NCBI GenBank assembly: GCA_020635135.1
Contig: JACKAJ010000015.1
Coordinates: 744,001 to 808,000, forward strand
DNA length: 64,000 bases
From: Halobacteriovoraceae bacterium
GTDB lineage: Bacteria; Bdellovibrionota; Bacteriovoracia; Bacteriovoracales; Bacteriovoracaceae
Direction: 5' to 3'
The notes below the pieces were generated by a model. That model saw only the letters and a program-made list of their open reading frames with translations, had not been told where the DNA came from and ran no database searches. The translations under genes and the position numbers were made by a program. Positions 54,823-63,803 of this stretch are shown piece after piece. Position 1 is the stretch's first letter, and the number at the start of each line of letters is the position of its first letter.

Positions 54823-56154
54823 CTAACTTGCTTTTTTATTTGAATTATCTTCGCTTCTCTTTTGATATTGTTTTTGAAATTTTTCTTTGAGCTCTGGATA
54901 CTTCGCCACAATTGTATAGAAATCTTCTTTTTCCAGTGTATAGAGTTCACAATAACTTTTCGCCCGAACATCAGCCGTTCTTGTGACATTTTGAATAAGA
55001 GCAATCTCACCAAAGAACTGCCCTTCTTGAGTTGTCGCCACAACATTTCCTTCAACTAAAACTTCTACTTCACCGTGAGCAACAATAAACATCTCTTGAC
55101 CTTTTTCTCCTTTGTTAATGATCGCTTGCCCTGGGGAAAAAGATTTAGAATTGAGGGATTTTGAAATCATCTTAAGACACCCAATCTTGCTGTCTTGAAA
55201 AATATGAAGCCCACGAATCAATTTAATTTTCATATAAAGCTTGAGATCTTCTTGAAGAACCACAGGCAGTTCACTAATAATTCGGTTATCTTTATCAGAA
55301 AGTCGCGTTTGCATTAAATTCTGATAATAGTTATAAACTTCTCTACGAATACTCTGGGGAATATCATAGTGCTGAAGAAAAAGAGAAAGATCATTAAACT
55401 TTTCTCTTTTGGCTTCTTTGTGACGATCAGCTTGGAGAATTAACCGTGATATGTTTCCAAAAATCACCCCATAAGTCCCCACTCCAATAATCATAATCGC
55501 TGTTGTGAACAATCTCGAAAAATTTGTAGTAGGTGTGATATCCCCATAACCAATCGTTGTTAGTGTCGTGATTGTCCAATAAAAAGCTTTGTTATAAGCC
55601 GTGTACCAATCCTCACTATAACCTTCAACCATAATCCAACTACTGGCTATCGTGTGTAAGGCAATCATGACAATTGAAAGGACCATTGATGCTTTCAAAA
55701 TAAACGGAGAGAGCGGATTGGAATAAACTCTTTTGAAAGAAGAAAAAATTTTAACGACACGGACTAGAACCAAAAGCCTAATCCAAAAAGGAAAAAAACT
55801 ATCGCCAATAAAGTAAATCGCTTCCCAAGGTATCAGGCTCATATAGTGAATAAAGGCATATCGTTTGCGGCTAAGTTCTTCTTGTTTTCCATGGTTTTTT
55901 AACCAAAGAACATTTTCTGCGTCGTCGTTATCTTGGGTGAGATTGACATTCATAGAAAGTTTTTGAACGCTGTAAATCACAACTGCAGAAAATATGTCTA
56001 GACTCAATGTCCACACATTTGGTGAAAGTCGAAAGAGATAACTCATTGTGATCGCAATGATGCTTAAAGAGCTTGAAAAGAAAAAGAAGAGTAACCCACT
56101 GATATACAAGGACTGAAGCTTGAATTTTGATTTCTTCAATTTAAATAATGGCAT
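54823..56154 (-). CDS. cyclic nucleotide-gated K+ channel
   Basis: 443 residues. Six membrane segments in the first 235 residues; S4 (about 125-145, IRLLVLVRVVKIFSSFKRV) carries several Arg/Lys as in voltage-sensor proteins. Pore helix and selectivity filter TTLTTIGYGD (filter 200-205) fit a K+ channel. A C-linker leads to a cyclic nucleotide-binding domain (about 345-430), where GEIALIQNVTRTADVRA keeps the Glu and Arg that bind the cyclic phosphate. cAMP or cGMP gating is expected. Ends 12 nt from the uvrC stop, convergent. Confidence 0.92.
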   Translation of the reverse strand: MPLFKLKKSKFKLQSLYISGLLFFFFSSSLSIIAITMSYLFRLSPNVWTLSLDIFSAVVIYSVQKLSMNVNLTQDNDDAENVLWLKNHGKQEELSRKRYAFIHYMSLIPWEAIYFIGDSFFPFWIRLLVLVRVVKIFSSFKRVYSNPLSPFILKASMVLSIVMIALHTIASSWIMVEGYSEDWYTAYNKAFYWTITTLTTIGYGDITPTTNFSRLFTTAIMIIGVGTYGVIFGNISRLILQADRHKEAKREKFNDLSLFLQHYDIPQSIRREVYNYYQNLMQTRLSDKDNRIISELPVVLQEDLKLYMKIKLIRGLHIFQDSKIGCLKMISKSLNSKSFSPGQAIINKGEKGQEMFIVAHGEVEVLVEGNVVATTQEGQFFGEIALIQNVTRTADVRAKSYCELYTLEKEDFYTIVAKYPELKEKFQKQYQKRSEDNSNKKAS

Positions 56155-56181
56155 AGCTGAATAATTTATCGGCTATTAGAA

Positions 56182-56223
56182 AAAAAACTGTACAAAATTG
56201 ATCATGCCTGATCAATTTTGTAC
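56182..56223 (-). terminator. rho-independent terminator of the phospholipase D gene
   Basis: A perfect 15-bp stem (56190-56204 with 56209-56223), 4-nt loop, followed on the minus strand by AGTTTTTTTT. It separates the PLD gene from the channel gene. Confidence 0.88.
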
Positions 56224-56247
56224 GAATTATTTATAAGTTTTTATTTA

Positions 56248-57642
56248 TTAACGACGACGTCTTCGTTGGCACTCTACTTCAATGTCTCTAATTTTTCTCT
56301 TGAGTTCATTCGAAGGGCCAATATCACCATCTCTGAATTGACGGTCGTGTTCATCAAGATATTGTTTTGCTAATTCAGGGTCCTCGACAACCATGATAAA
56401 TTCATCATTTGTTGTGTTAGCAGCACCTGACCAGTTATGAGATCCTACGATAACTTTTCTATCGTCAATAACAGCAAATTTATGGTGAAGCTTATCTCCT
56501 CTTTCAAGATTCGGAACGCCTCCACCTCTGACAGCTCTTTTCCAAGGAGAATTTCCTTTTTCATATTGGCAGTAAGCACTTCCACTATGTTCATTAGAAT
56601 TTCTCATTTCAAGGCCCCATAGATCAAGAAGCTCACTGTAGTATTGATTTGCAAAACCACGGTCGACAAGAATTTCAATTTTTAAACCTGCTCTTCTCGT
56701 TGTGACTTCTTCAAGTTTCGTTGCAATTTGCTGCTCACTAAAAACAAAGAAAAGCCCACGAAAAGATCTTCTAGCCGTATCAATTTCTCTTAAAATAAGA
56801 CCATTAACACTTTTAGCGTATTCTTCTTCTGTTGGATCTTCCCCAAGCTTTGTTGGTGAAAATTGAACCTTAACTCTTCGCCCACCAATATTAACTTCTT
56901 GGACTCCGCGATAGCTTTTATCATTTTTAAACTTTCCACGCCAAAGTTCTTCAAATTCTTCTTTAAAGATTCTTGCAAGCTTTGTACTCGCAATTTCTAT
57001 AAGAGAGTTTGCATTCCCAATGGTTTTGTCATTATCAAAATCACCGTGAATTCCACTTCGAGTAAAATTCGCTGATCCAAGAACCATTTGTTTGTTATCT
57101 ATAATGACAAATTTATGATGCATTAATCCCGATGGTCCTTTTTGGTCATCTTTAACTTGAACTCCCCCATTCTTGAGAATTGTTAAAGCATCGCGATCTG
57201 CTGCCTCTGCTTTTGTAACGCGACCATTACCATTTTCATCGACAAATTGTTTTTGTTCTCGCGCCTTAGCTTGCATGTGCTCATCAAGCCGGTCGATTTC
57301 TGCATTGCTCATCAAGGCAAAAGAGGTGTTGTACTGATCTTCTAGCATCACCCGAACTCGAACTCCGCGCTTTTTCGCTTCAACTAAAGACTTTGCTAGA
57401 AGCTCAAGGTTAAGTTCCTGAACTGCAACATCAACTGATACTTTCGCTTTATTGATGTTTTTGATCAACACTTCTTCAAGGTTGTCACCAATTCGCTCAA
57501 ACCCTCGATACGGATCAATGTATGATTTCGTACTGTCGTGATTGAAATGGGAGATGAAGTTTTCAGTTGAAAAAGAAGTTAAGGAAACCAGAAAAGAGAA
57601 ACTAATAATTAATAAAGACGTCATGTTTTTTATGAAATTCAT
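56248..57642 (-). CDS. secreted phospholipase D-family protein with EF-hand loop
   Basis: 464 residues. Signal peptide (about 1-26). Two HKD motifs: HHKFVIIDNKQMVLGSANFT (His at 176) and HHKFAVIDDRKVIVGSHNWS (His at 388), each with the x4-D spacing, so the active site is complete. Between strands of the first lobe is DENGNGRVTKAE (135-146), a canonical 12-residue EF-hand calcium loop that is not part of ordinary PLD enzymes. Acts on phospholipids or nucleic acids outside the inner membrane. The ATG at 57642 is preferred (GGA upstream); one 12 nt earlier is possible. The C-terminus is Arg-rich. Confidence 0.88.
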   Translation of the reverse strand: MNFIKNMTSLLIISFSFLVSLTSFSTENFISHFNHDSTKSYIDPYRGFERIGDNLEEVLIKNINKAKVSVDVAVQELNLELLAKSLVEAKKRGVRVRVMLEDQYNTSFALMSNAEIDRLDEHMQAKAREQKQFVDENGNGRVTKAEAADRDALTILKNGGVQVKDDQKGPSGLMHHKFVIIDNKQMVLGSANFTRSGIHGDFDNDKTIGNANSLIEIASTKLARIFKEEFEELWRGKFKNDKSYRGVQEVNIGGRRVKVQFSPTKLGEDPTEEEYAKSVNGLILREIDTARRSFRGLFFVFSEQQIATKLEEVTTRRAGLKIEILVDRGFANQYYSELLDLWGLEMRNSNEHSGSAYCQYEKGNSPWKRAVRGGGVPNLERGDKLHHKFAVIDDRKVIVGSHNWSGAANTTNDEFIMVVEDPELAKQYLDEHDRQFRDGDIGPSNELKRKIRDIEVECQRRRRR

Positions 57643-57773
57643 AGTCAAATCCATTTGAAAAATTTCTTATTTCTATTAAAAATTAAATCGAAAAATACTC
57701 GATAATTCAACATGATTATCTAAAATCCTTTATCAAGATTTGATTAAGAAACTCAGGTAAAATCAATTCCTTA

Positions 57774-57808
57774 CCGCTTTGCTCATAAATTCTTATGCAG
57801 CAAAGCGG
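57774..57808. other. strong hairpin downstream of nrdJ
   Basis: 57774-57788 pairs with 57793-57808 over 15 bp with one bulged base and a 4-nt loop (outer arm CCGCTTTGCT). It lies 85-120 nt after the nrdJ stop on its strand, with no T-run. It could be an mRNA 3' structure. The rest of the 57643-57892 gap shows nothing clear. Confidence 0.5.
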
Positions 57809-57892
57809 CCCTCTTGGAATGTGTTGAGTTTGAGTATTTCGAAGCAGGATATTTAAATTTTTTTTATTTAAACCCATTTTGGTTTGTTCTCG

Positions 57893-60800
57893 CTAAGAGC
57901 ATCCCGTCGTTGCTCCACATGTGTCACACTTTAAGCAAGCCCCGTTTCTCACCAAAGTAAAGGAACCACAATCCGTACAAGGTTCTCCTTCGTAGCCTTT
58001 CATCTTGGCCATTTGTCTTTTCTTCTGCTGGCCAATCATTTCAGAATTAGCTTCTTTGGTAAAAACTTTTTGAGTGTCAACACTCACAGAACCATCAGAG
58101 TGATAAACTTCCTGAGTTTTTTCAATCATCTCAAGAAGGGGTTCTTGGTCTGCTCGTGTTTCTCCAACAATTGTATCTGACTTGAGATCACTGGGCTTAA
58201 CATGAACAAGGTCGTGTCTTCCTAGATAGCGACAAGCAAGATCTCGAAAAACATAATCAATCACTGAAGTAGCCATCTTAATATTGTCGTGACCAATAAC
58301 AATTCCATTGGGTTCAAAACGAGTGAAGGTGAAAGCCTCTACGAACTCTTCAAGTGGAACTCCATATTGAAGACCAAGAGAGATAGCAATAGAAAAGCAG
58401 TTCATCAAAGAACGATAAGCTGCCCCTTCTTTATGCATATCAATGAAGATCTCACCCAAAGTTCCATCTTGGTATTGACCGGTTCGAAGGTAAACTTTGT
58501 GCCCACCAACATTAGCTTTTTGAGTGTAACCGGTCCGGCAATTGGGTAAAAGTTTTCTTTTTGAAAGCTCTTTATAGATCACTTTTTCAACAATTTTTTC
58601 TGCGACCTGGGTAACCCGCTCATTTTGAGGAATATCATCGTAGCCTTCTTCGAGGAGACCCACCAAATCTTCAAACGCTTGAGCATTGAGGGGTTGAGAA
58701 AGTTTTGATCCATCCCGATAAATGGCGTTCGCTTTGAGCATCAATTGCCAAGATGTAAAATAAGCGTTGGAAATATCTTCAACCGTAGCATCGTTGGCCA
58801 TGTTGATTGTCTTTGAAATTGCCCCCGATAGATAGGGCTGAGCTGCAGCCATCATCCGGATATGACCTTCTGGTGCAATTAAACGCTTCCCATACTTCCC
58901 ACACTTGTTCGCACAATCAAATACCGCAAGATCTTTTGACTTAATATGAGGAGCCCCCTCAACAGTCATTGTTCCACAAACGTAATCATTGGCATCATTA
59001 ATCTGGGCATCGCTATAGCCCAATTCTTTAAGAATATTCAAATTGGGATCATTGAGTTTTTCTTCAGAAAACTTCAATGTTTTTATTAAGAAATCGTCGC
59101 CAAGAGTGTAACGAGTAAAAACAAAGGAAATATCAAAAGCATTGGCAAGAGAACTTTCGAGTAAGCTAATCTTTTCATCGGTAAATCCTTTTTCCCGTAA
59201 AGATTGGTGAGTAATCGCTGAACAGCCGACTAAAGTTCCTCTTCCGACAGCATAGTCAGTAATTTCTTTAATTTGTGTATCAGTGTATCCCAATGTTTTA
59301 AGGGCAAAGGGAACAGACTGGTTAATAATTTTAAAATAACCACCGCCAGCCAGTTTTTTAAATTTAACAAGGGCAAAGTCTGGCTCAACACCAGTCGTAT
59401 CACAGTCCATCACCAACCCAATGGTTCCCGTTGGTGCTAAAACTGTGGTCTGAGCATTTCGATACCCGTATTTTTCTCCAAGCTTTAAAGCTTCATCCCA
59501 AGCTGTACGAGCAGCATCTGTTAAATATTTAGGAGCATATTTTTTCTTTAAAGGAACAGGTTTAATCGTAAGGCTTTCGTACTCACTCACCTTAGCGTCC
59601 CAAGCAGCTCTTCGATGGTTGCGGATAACTCGCAACATATCGGCTTTATTTTTTTCAAAACCTCCAAAAGCACCGTGCTCCTTGGCCATCAAAGCAGAGG
59701 TCTTGTAGCTTGTTCCTCCCATTATGGCCGTAATCGCTGCTGCAAAATTTCTTCCCTCTTCTGAATCGTAAGGCATTCCCAATCGCATAAGAAGAGCCCC
59801 GATGTTGGCATAGCCAAGACCAAGCGTGCGAAAGCGATAACTTAATTCTGCAATTTTTTGAGAAGGGAATTGAGCCATAAGAACTGAAATTTCTAAAATT
59901 GTCGTCCAGATTTCACAGGCATGAACAAAATCTGAAACATTAAACATCCCAGTCACCGGGTCGAGAAATTTCACAAGATTCAAACTAGCAAGATTGCAAG
60001 CTGTATCGTCAAGAAACATGTATTCAGAACAAGGATTAGAAGCATTGATTCTTCCGTCTTGTGGACAGGTATGCCATTCATTGATTGTATCGTCGTACTG
60101 AACGCCGGGATCAGCAGATTGCCAAGCAGCTTCGTTAATTTCTTCCCAAAGTTTTTTGGCCTTAATTTTGCGAACAACATCCCCTGTCGTTCTTGATATC
60201 AGTTCCCACTCTCCATCATTTTTTAAAATTTCAAAAAATTTATTTGGAATTCGAATAGAGTTATTAGAATTTTGTCCACTCACTGTTGCGTAAGCTTCAG
60301 AATTGTAATCCGTATCGAAAACTTCGAAGTCAATTCTCTCAACACCTTGCTTGGCCAGCTCAATACAGCGAGAAACATAGTTCATGGGAACATGATCACT
60401 CTTAGCCTTGCGAATTGCTTTGGCGAGTTCTCTATTAAACTTTGATTGAAACTTTTTTTCTCCTTCAAGAGTGGAAGACTGGATAGCTGCAAAAATTTTC
60501 TCGAGGTTGTCTTTGCAGACTTTAGATCCTGTCACAAGAGCGGCAACCTTTCGCTCTTCTCTGACTTTCCACATGATAAAATCTTCAATATCAGGATGAT
60601 CGAGATTCAAACAAACCATCTTGGCTGCCCGTCTTGTTGTTCCCCCTGATTTAATCGCACCAGCGGCACGATCCCCTATCTTAAGAAAAGACATAAGCCC
60701 TGAAGAAAATCCTCCACCTGAAAGATTCTCATTCATAGCGCGAATATTAGAAAAGTTTGTTCCTGTTCCTGAACCATATTTAAAGAGCCTAGCTTCTCGA

Positions 60801-61405
60801 GTCCAGAGATCCATGATTCCACCTTCGTTAACGAGGTCATCTTGAATCGATTGGATAAAGCAAGCGTGTGGCTGAGGTCTCTCGTACGCACTTTTAGATT
60901 TTTGAAGTTTCCCAGTTTCTGGATCCACAAAGAAATGCCCTTGGGGTTTTCCTGCAACTCCATAAGCTGTAAAAATTCCGGTGTTAAACCATTGAGGTGA
61001 ATTGGGAGCAGCCATTTGATTGCAAAGCATGTAGCGAACTTCATCATCAAAAGCTTGAGCATCCTCATCAGTATCAAAGTATTTGTATTTTTTTCCCCAA
61101 GAGGTCCAGCAACCACTCAAGCGATCAAAAACTTCACGAGCATCTGTTTCACTGCCAGTAACAATATTCCCCTTGTCGTCAGTAATCACATTCCCTTTTT
61201 CGTCTTTTTGGGGAACACCCGTTTTTCGAAAATATTTTTGGGCAATGATATCTGTTGCAACTTGGGACCAAGATTGGGGGACAGTCACTTCCATGTTGGA
61301 TTTGCTAGAACCATCAATATTTCTTATCTCACTGGTTCGCTTTTCAAATGCAATACCTTCGTAGGGAGATTTGCCTTTCGTGGTAAATACTCGCTTAATC
61401 TTCAC
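57893..61405 (-). CDS. nrdJ: adenosylcobalamin-dependent ribonucleotide reductase (class II)
   Basis: 1170 residues. Makes deoxyribonucleotides without oxygen or tyrosyl radical. The barrel contains NPCSEYMFLDDTACNLASLNL (active-site Cys and the N/E radical-chain residues) and VLAPTGTIGLVMDCDTTGVEPDFALV. Further on is a zinc-binding C-terminal tail with Cys in CTDCGSF and CDTCGATTGCS. The last Cys pair is the reductant shuttle. There is no ATP-cone at the N-terminus, but NrdR-like sites lie upstream (61501-61558). I looked for and did not find a cobalamin riboswitch in the leader. Confidence 0.95.
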   Translation of the reverse strand: MKIKRVFTTKGKSPYEGIAFEKRTSEIRNIDGSSKSNMEVTVPQSWSQVATDIIAQKYFRKTGVPQKDEKGNVITDDKGNIVTGSETDAREVFDRLSGCWTSWGKKYKYFDTDEDAQAFDDEVRYMLCNQMAAPNSPQWFNTGIFTAYGVAGKPQGHFFVDPETGKLQKSKSAYERPQPHACFIQSIQDDLVNEGGIMDLWTREARLFKYGSGTGTNFSNIRAMNENLSGGGFSSGLMSFLKIGDRAAGAIKSGGTTRRAAKMVCLNLDHPDIEDFIMWKVREERKVAALVTGSKVCKDNLEKIFAAIQSSTLEGEKKFQSKFNRELAKAIRKAKSDHVPMNYVSRCIELAKQGVERIDFEVFDTDYNSEAYATVSGQNSNNSIRIPNKFFEILKNDGEWELISRTTGDVVRKIKAKKLWEEINEAAWQSADPGVQYDDTINEWHTCPQDGRINASNPCSEYMFLDDTACNLASLNLVKFLDPVTGMFNVSDFVHACEIWTTILEISVLMAQFPSQKIAELSYRFRTLGLGYANIGALLMRLGMPYDSEEGRNFAAAITAIMGGTSYKTSALMAKEHGAFGGFEKNKADMLRVIRNHRRAAWDAKVSEYESLTIKPVPLKKKYAPKYLTDAARTAWDEALKLGEKYGYRNAQTTVLAPTGTIGLVMDCDTTGVEPDFALVKFKKLAGGGYFKIINQSVPFALKTLGYTDTQIKEITDYAVGRGTLVGCSAITHQSLREKGFTDEKISLLESSLANAFDISFVFTRYTLGDDFLIKTLKFSEEKLNDPNLNILKELGYSDAQINDANDYVCGTMTVEGAPHIKSKDLAVFDCANKCGKYGKRLIAPEGHIRMMAAAQPYLSGAISKTINMANDATVEDISNAYFTSWQLMLKANAIYRDGSKLSQPLNAQAFEDLVGLLEEGYDDIPQNERVTQVAEKIVEKVIYKELSKRKLLPNCRTGYTQKANVGGHKVYLRTGQYQDGTLGEIFIDMHKEGAAYRSLMNCFSIAISLGLQYGVPLEEFVEAFTFTRFEPNGIVIGHDNIKMATSVIDYVFRDLACRYLGRHDLVHVKPSDLKSDTIVGETRADQEPLLEMIEKTQEVYHSDGSVSVDTQKVFTKEANSEMIGQQKKRQMAKMKGYEGEPCTDCGSFTLVRNGACLKCDTCGATTGCS

Positions 61406-61500
61406 TTCAACTCCTTTTAAATTAGAAAAAATTTTAAATTTCGCTTGAAAATAGTGGGCGACCTATAGACCCATCATGATTTTTCTTGGTTCAAACGTCA

Positions 61501-61516
61501 ACACAATATATGGATA
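61501..61516. promoter_or_regulatory. NrdR-box-like site 1
   Basis: ACACAATATATGGATA matches the published NrdR palindrome (acaCwAtATaTwGtgt) at 12 of 16 positions. The reverse strand contains TATATT, a possible -10 for nrdJ. Centre is 42 bp (four helical turns) from site 2. Confidence 0.5.
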
Positions 61517-61542
61517 CTTTTAGCGTCAAAAAATCGACAACA

Positions 61543-61558
61543 ACTCTATATCTAGTAC
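61543..61558. promoter_or_regulatory. NrdR-box-like site 2
   Basis: ACTCTATATCTAGTAC matches the NrdR palindrome at 12 of 16 positions, 9 of 10 in the core. About 140-150 nt upstream of the nrdJ start. The remainder of the 61406-61726 gap shows no gene. Confidence 0.5.
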
Positions 61559-61726
61559 TGTGCATTTCAAACGGTTGACCGAAATTGTTTAGAAGCATCG
61601 ACTAAATTAAGCAATAACAGGGGGCTAGAAAGTTTTCAACATATACCCAATTTCCACATTCTCTTTTGGCCGGTACTCAAAATTTTTTCAAAAAAATCCT
61701 CCGCTCATAACAAAATATTTATAGAT

Positions 61727-61853
61727 CCTGAGTTTGGAGAAATGAGAGATTCTAGGAGTTGTGAAGTCGAAATGACGAGGCTTGGTTCCTCCAAGTCGCA
61801 GTCAGGGCGACTTTGCAACGACGACGAAGATCGACGTTTATCTAAACCTCAGG
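61727..61853. repeat. palindromic interspersed element, copy B (127 bp)
   Basis: Shares the left end CCTGAGTTTGGAGAAA, GAGAGATTC, a GACGAGG core and the right end with copy A (30589-30754). Internal hairpins differ in sequence but still pair (CTTGG/CCAAG and AGTCGC/GCGACT). Its right end lies 3 nt from the stop codon of bamB, in the same relative orientation as copy A next to its gene. Confidence 0.75.
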
Positions 61854-61856
61854 GGA

Positions 61857-62981
61857 TTAGCGAAAGACATAGAGTCTGTTACGGGAAGAGTAAGCTGCGA
61901 AGTACTCGTCGTTATTTTCCAAATACCCAAACAGAGAAGAATAGGCATAACCAAAATTAAAAACATCCGAGGTTTCAAACGTATCGAGATCAATGGCCAC
62001 TAGTTTTCCTCTAAAAGTCGAAGCGATAATTTTATCTTTCCAAGCTCGAGCAGAACTAAAGCCTTCGTTAAAAACTTTAACTTCTTTTTTAACGGCACCA
62101 ATATCATCGAGCACGATGAGCATTCCCTTATCTGTCAGAACATAAATGTTCTTTCCAATAACCATTGGCTCAGACGCTGTCCTAAAAATTGTTTTTCTTA
62201 AGACGTCGCCATTGTCAGCATTAATAACGTGAACACTGGCCCCGAGAGATCCAATCCATACCCGACCATTAATCAACACTGGTGTTAAATCGATATCCAC
62301 AAACTTTTTAGCATCAGCAATTTTCGTTTCCCAAGTCACTTTCCCTTCGTGAATGGAGATGGAAGCTAGAAACCCATCAGCAAACCCAACTATAACGTTT
62401 TCTTTATACCCGAGAGGAATTGAAACGCGGTTCAATGTCGTTAAATAGGGAACAGCTCTTTTATAGCTCCAAAGAATCTTACCTGTTTTATAGTCAAAGG
62501 CTGCGAGAGTGTGATTTCTCAAGTGAACGAAGAGACGATTTTTGTAGACGACAGCTTCGGATTCAATCGATGCCCCCAAGTCTCGGCGATAAACTTCTTT
62601 AAATGTCGTGACGTTTCTTGCAATTAACTGCCCGTCGAGTGTCCCATAAATAATGAGATCGCCTGAAATAAGGGGCTTTCCTTGAATCGCACTCCCCTCT
62701 TCAATCTTTCGCAACACTCTTCCATCGTAAAGATTCATCACATAGAGCGCTCCCTCTAAGCTTCCCATGTAAATCTTTCCCTCGTGAATTAAAGGAGTCA
62801 CCCATCCAATAGGAAGATTTCCTATGGCATAGGGAGGATCCATGTTTTTATTCCAGAGCACATTAAAAAAATGCTCATTGCGAGGCGGAGCTTTGATGGA
62901 TAATTTTGAGACTCCCTCTTTTAATTGCGAACAAGAGAGAAAGAGTAAAAAAGCGAGATTGAGTTTTAAATATTTGTTCAA
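61857..62981 (-). CDS. bamB: BamB-like PQQ-repeat lipoprotein
   Basis: 374 residues. Lipobox FLSC, then a propeller of PQQ-type blades (GWVTPLIHEGKIYMGSLEGALYVMNLYDGRVLRKI and similar; motif DGQLIARN, TGKILWSYK, EGKVTWETK). BamB is a scaffold of the outer-membrane beta-barrel assembly machine. Context supports this: the preceding gene on the same strand looks like yfgM, the same order as in E. coli (yfgM-bamB). The two are separated by no spacer: the yfgM-like stop is at 62982. Confidence 0.82.
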   Translation of the reverse strand: MNKYLKLNLAFLLFLSCSQLKEGVSKLSIKAPPRNEHFFNVLWNKNMDPPYAIGNLPIGWVTPLIHEGKIYMGSLEGALYVMNLYDGRVLRKIEEGSAIQGKPLISGDLIIYGTLDGQLIARNVTTFKEVYRRDLGASIESEAVVYKNRLFVHLRNHTLAAFDYKTGKILWSYKRAVPYLTTLNRVSIPLGYKENVIVGFADGFLASISIHEGKVTWETKIADAKKFVDIDLTPVLINGRVWIGSLGASVHVINADNGDVLRKTIFRTASEPMVIGKNIYVLTDKGMLIVLDDIGAVKKEVKVFNEGFSSARAWKDKIIASTFRGKLVAIDLDTFETSDVFNFGYAYSSLFGYLENNDEYFAAYSSRNRLYVFR

Positions 62982-63689
62982 TTATTTCTCTTCTGTTGAT
63001 TGGGCTGGTTTTTCTTCAGGCATCTCTAGCCCATATTTTGCCAAATAAGCTTTTGCATATTTTGCCATTTGAGAATTTGGAAATTTATCAATGACGTGAT
63101 GAAAATTCTCTTTTGCCTTTTGCTGATCACCAGTCAAATAGTAGAGGCGCCCTAAATCGAGATAGACTTTTTCTTCCAATTTAAATGGAGACGATAGAGA
63201 TTCTTTTAAGATACTTATAGCTTCGTCATAATTTTTTTGGTTTTCCAAAGATACTGCTAAGTATTGTGAGAAAGTATAGTGGGCCACATTGCTTGAAGTT
63301 GTTTTGCTTCTCAACTTCTTAAAGAGTTCAGTAATCTTCCCATACTCATTTTTTTCGTTAAGTTTTTGATAAACAGATTTGGAATAAGGAAAAAAGACCT
63401 CTGAATCGCCAAGCTCTTCAATAACAGCCATTGTCTGGGAATAAAATTTTTCGATATCAATTTTATCGCTTTCAAACTCTTTTAAGACTTTTTGATTGTA
63501 TTCATAAAGATCAGAGGCCAGAGCATTTGTGGTTTTTGTCATAGTTCGCTGATAAAGCCCCACACTTACACCGGCAATGACGGCAATCACAACACCAACA
63601 ATTCCCCAAGTGGTGTACTTTTTGAGGTCATCGTGATGACTTTCCAAAACTTCTGCTGGGTTAACAATGGTATTCTTATGTTTTGCCAT
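62982..63689 (-). CDS. YfgM-like membrane-anchored TPR protein
   Basis: 235 residues. Cytoplasmic N-terminus, one membrane helix (about 28-48, GIVGVVIAVIAGVSVGLY), then periplasmic TPR-like helices (NYDEAISILKES, DLGRLYYLTGDQQKAKENFHHVIDKFPNS). The topology, size and position before bamB match YfgM (TPR_21 family), an envelope chaperone partner of the SecYEG/PpiD site. Sequence is divergent, so the name rests partly on context. Confidence 0.75.
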   Translation of the reverse strand: MAKHKNTIVNPAEVLESHHDDLKKYTTWGIVGVVIAVIAGVSVGLYQRTMTKTTNALASDLYEYNQKVLKEFESDKIDIEKFYSQTMAVIEELGDSEVFFPYSKSVYQKLNEKNEYGKITELFKKLRSKTTSSNVAHYTFSQYLAVSLENQKNYDEAISILKESLSSPFKLEEKVYLDLGRLYYLTGDQQKAKENFHHVIDKFPNSQMAKYAKAYLAKYGLEMPEEKPAQSTEEK

Positions 63690-63728
63690 AACTCGTTTCC
63701 TTTAAAGAAAATTCTCTTGTCCAAATTA

Positions 63729-63750
63729 ATTAAATTGATAACAATTTAAT
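63729..63750. promoter_or_regulatory. 9-bp dyad in divergent promoter region
   Basis: ATTAAATTG / CAATTTAAT, perfect inverted repeat with a 4-nt spacer, between the divergent yfgM-like gene and the gene at 63804. A possible operator; AT-rich, so chance is not excluded. A TTGTCA/17/TAATAT promoter-like pair follows at 63765-63793. Confidence 0.3.
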
Positions 63751-63803
63751 GAGCTTGATAAATGTTGTCAAAGAATGAACACTCTTCTAATATTTGAGGA
63801 ACA

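Noticed and set aside
54807..55055. Small overlapping minus-strand reading frame
   Set aside because: It is another frame of the channel gene, which has clear domain matches.
61406..61726. Cobalamin riboswitch before nrdJ
   Set aside because: I looked on the minus strand for the conserved B12-box segments and found none; NrdR-like sites explain control better.
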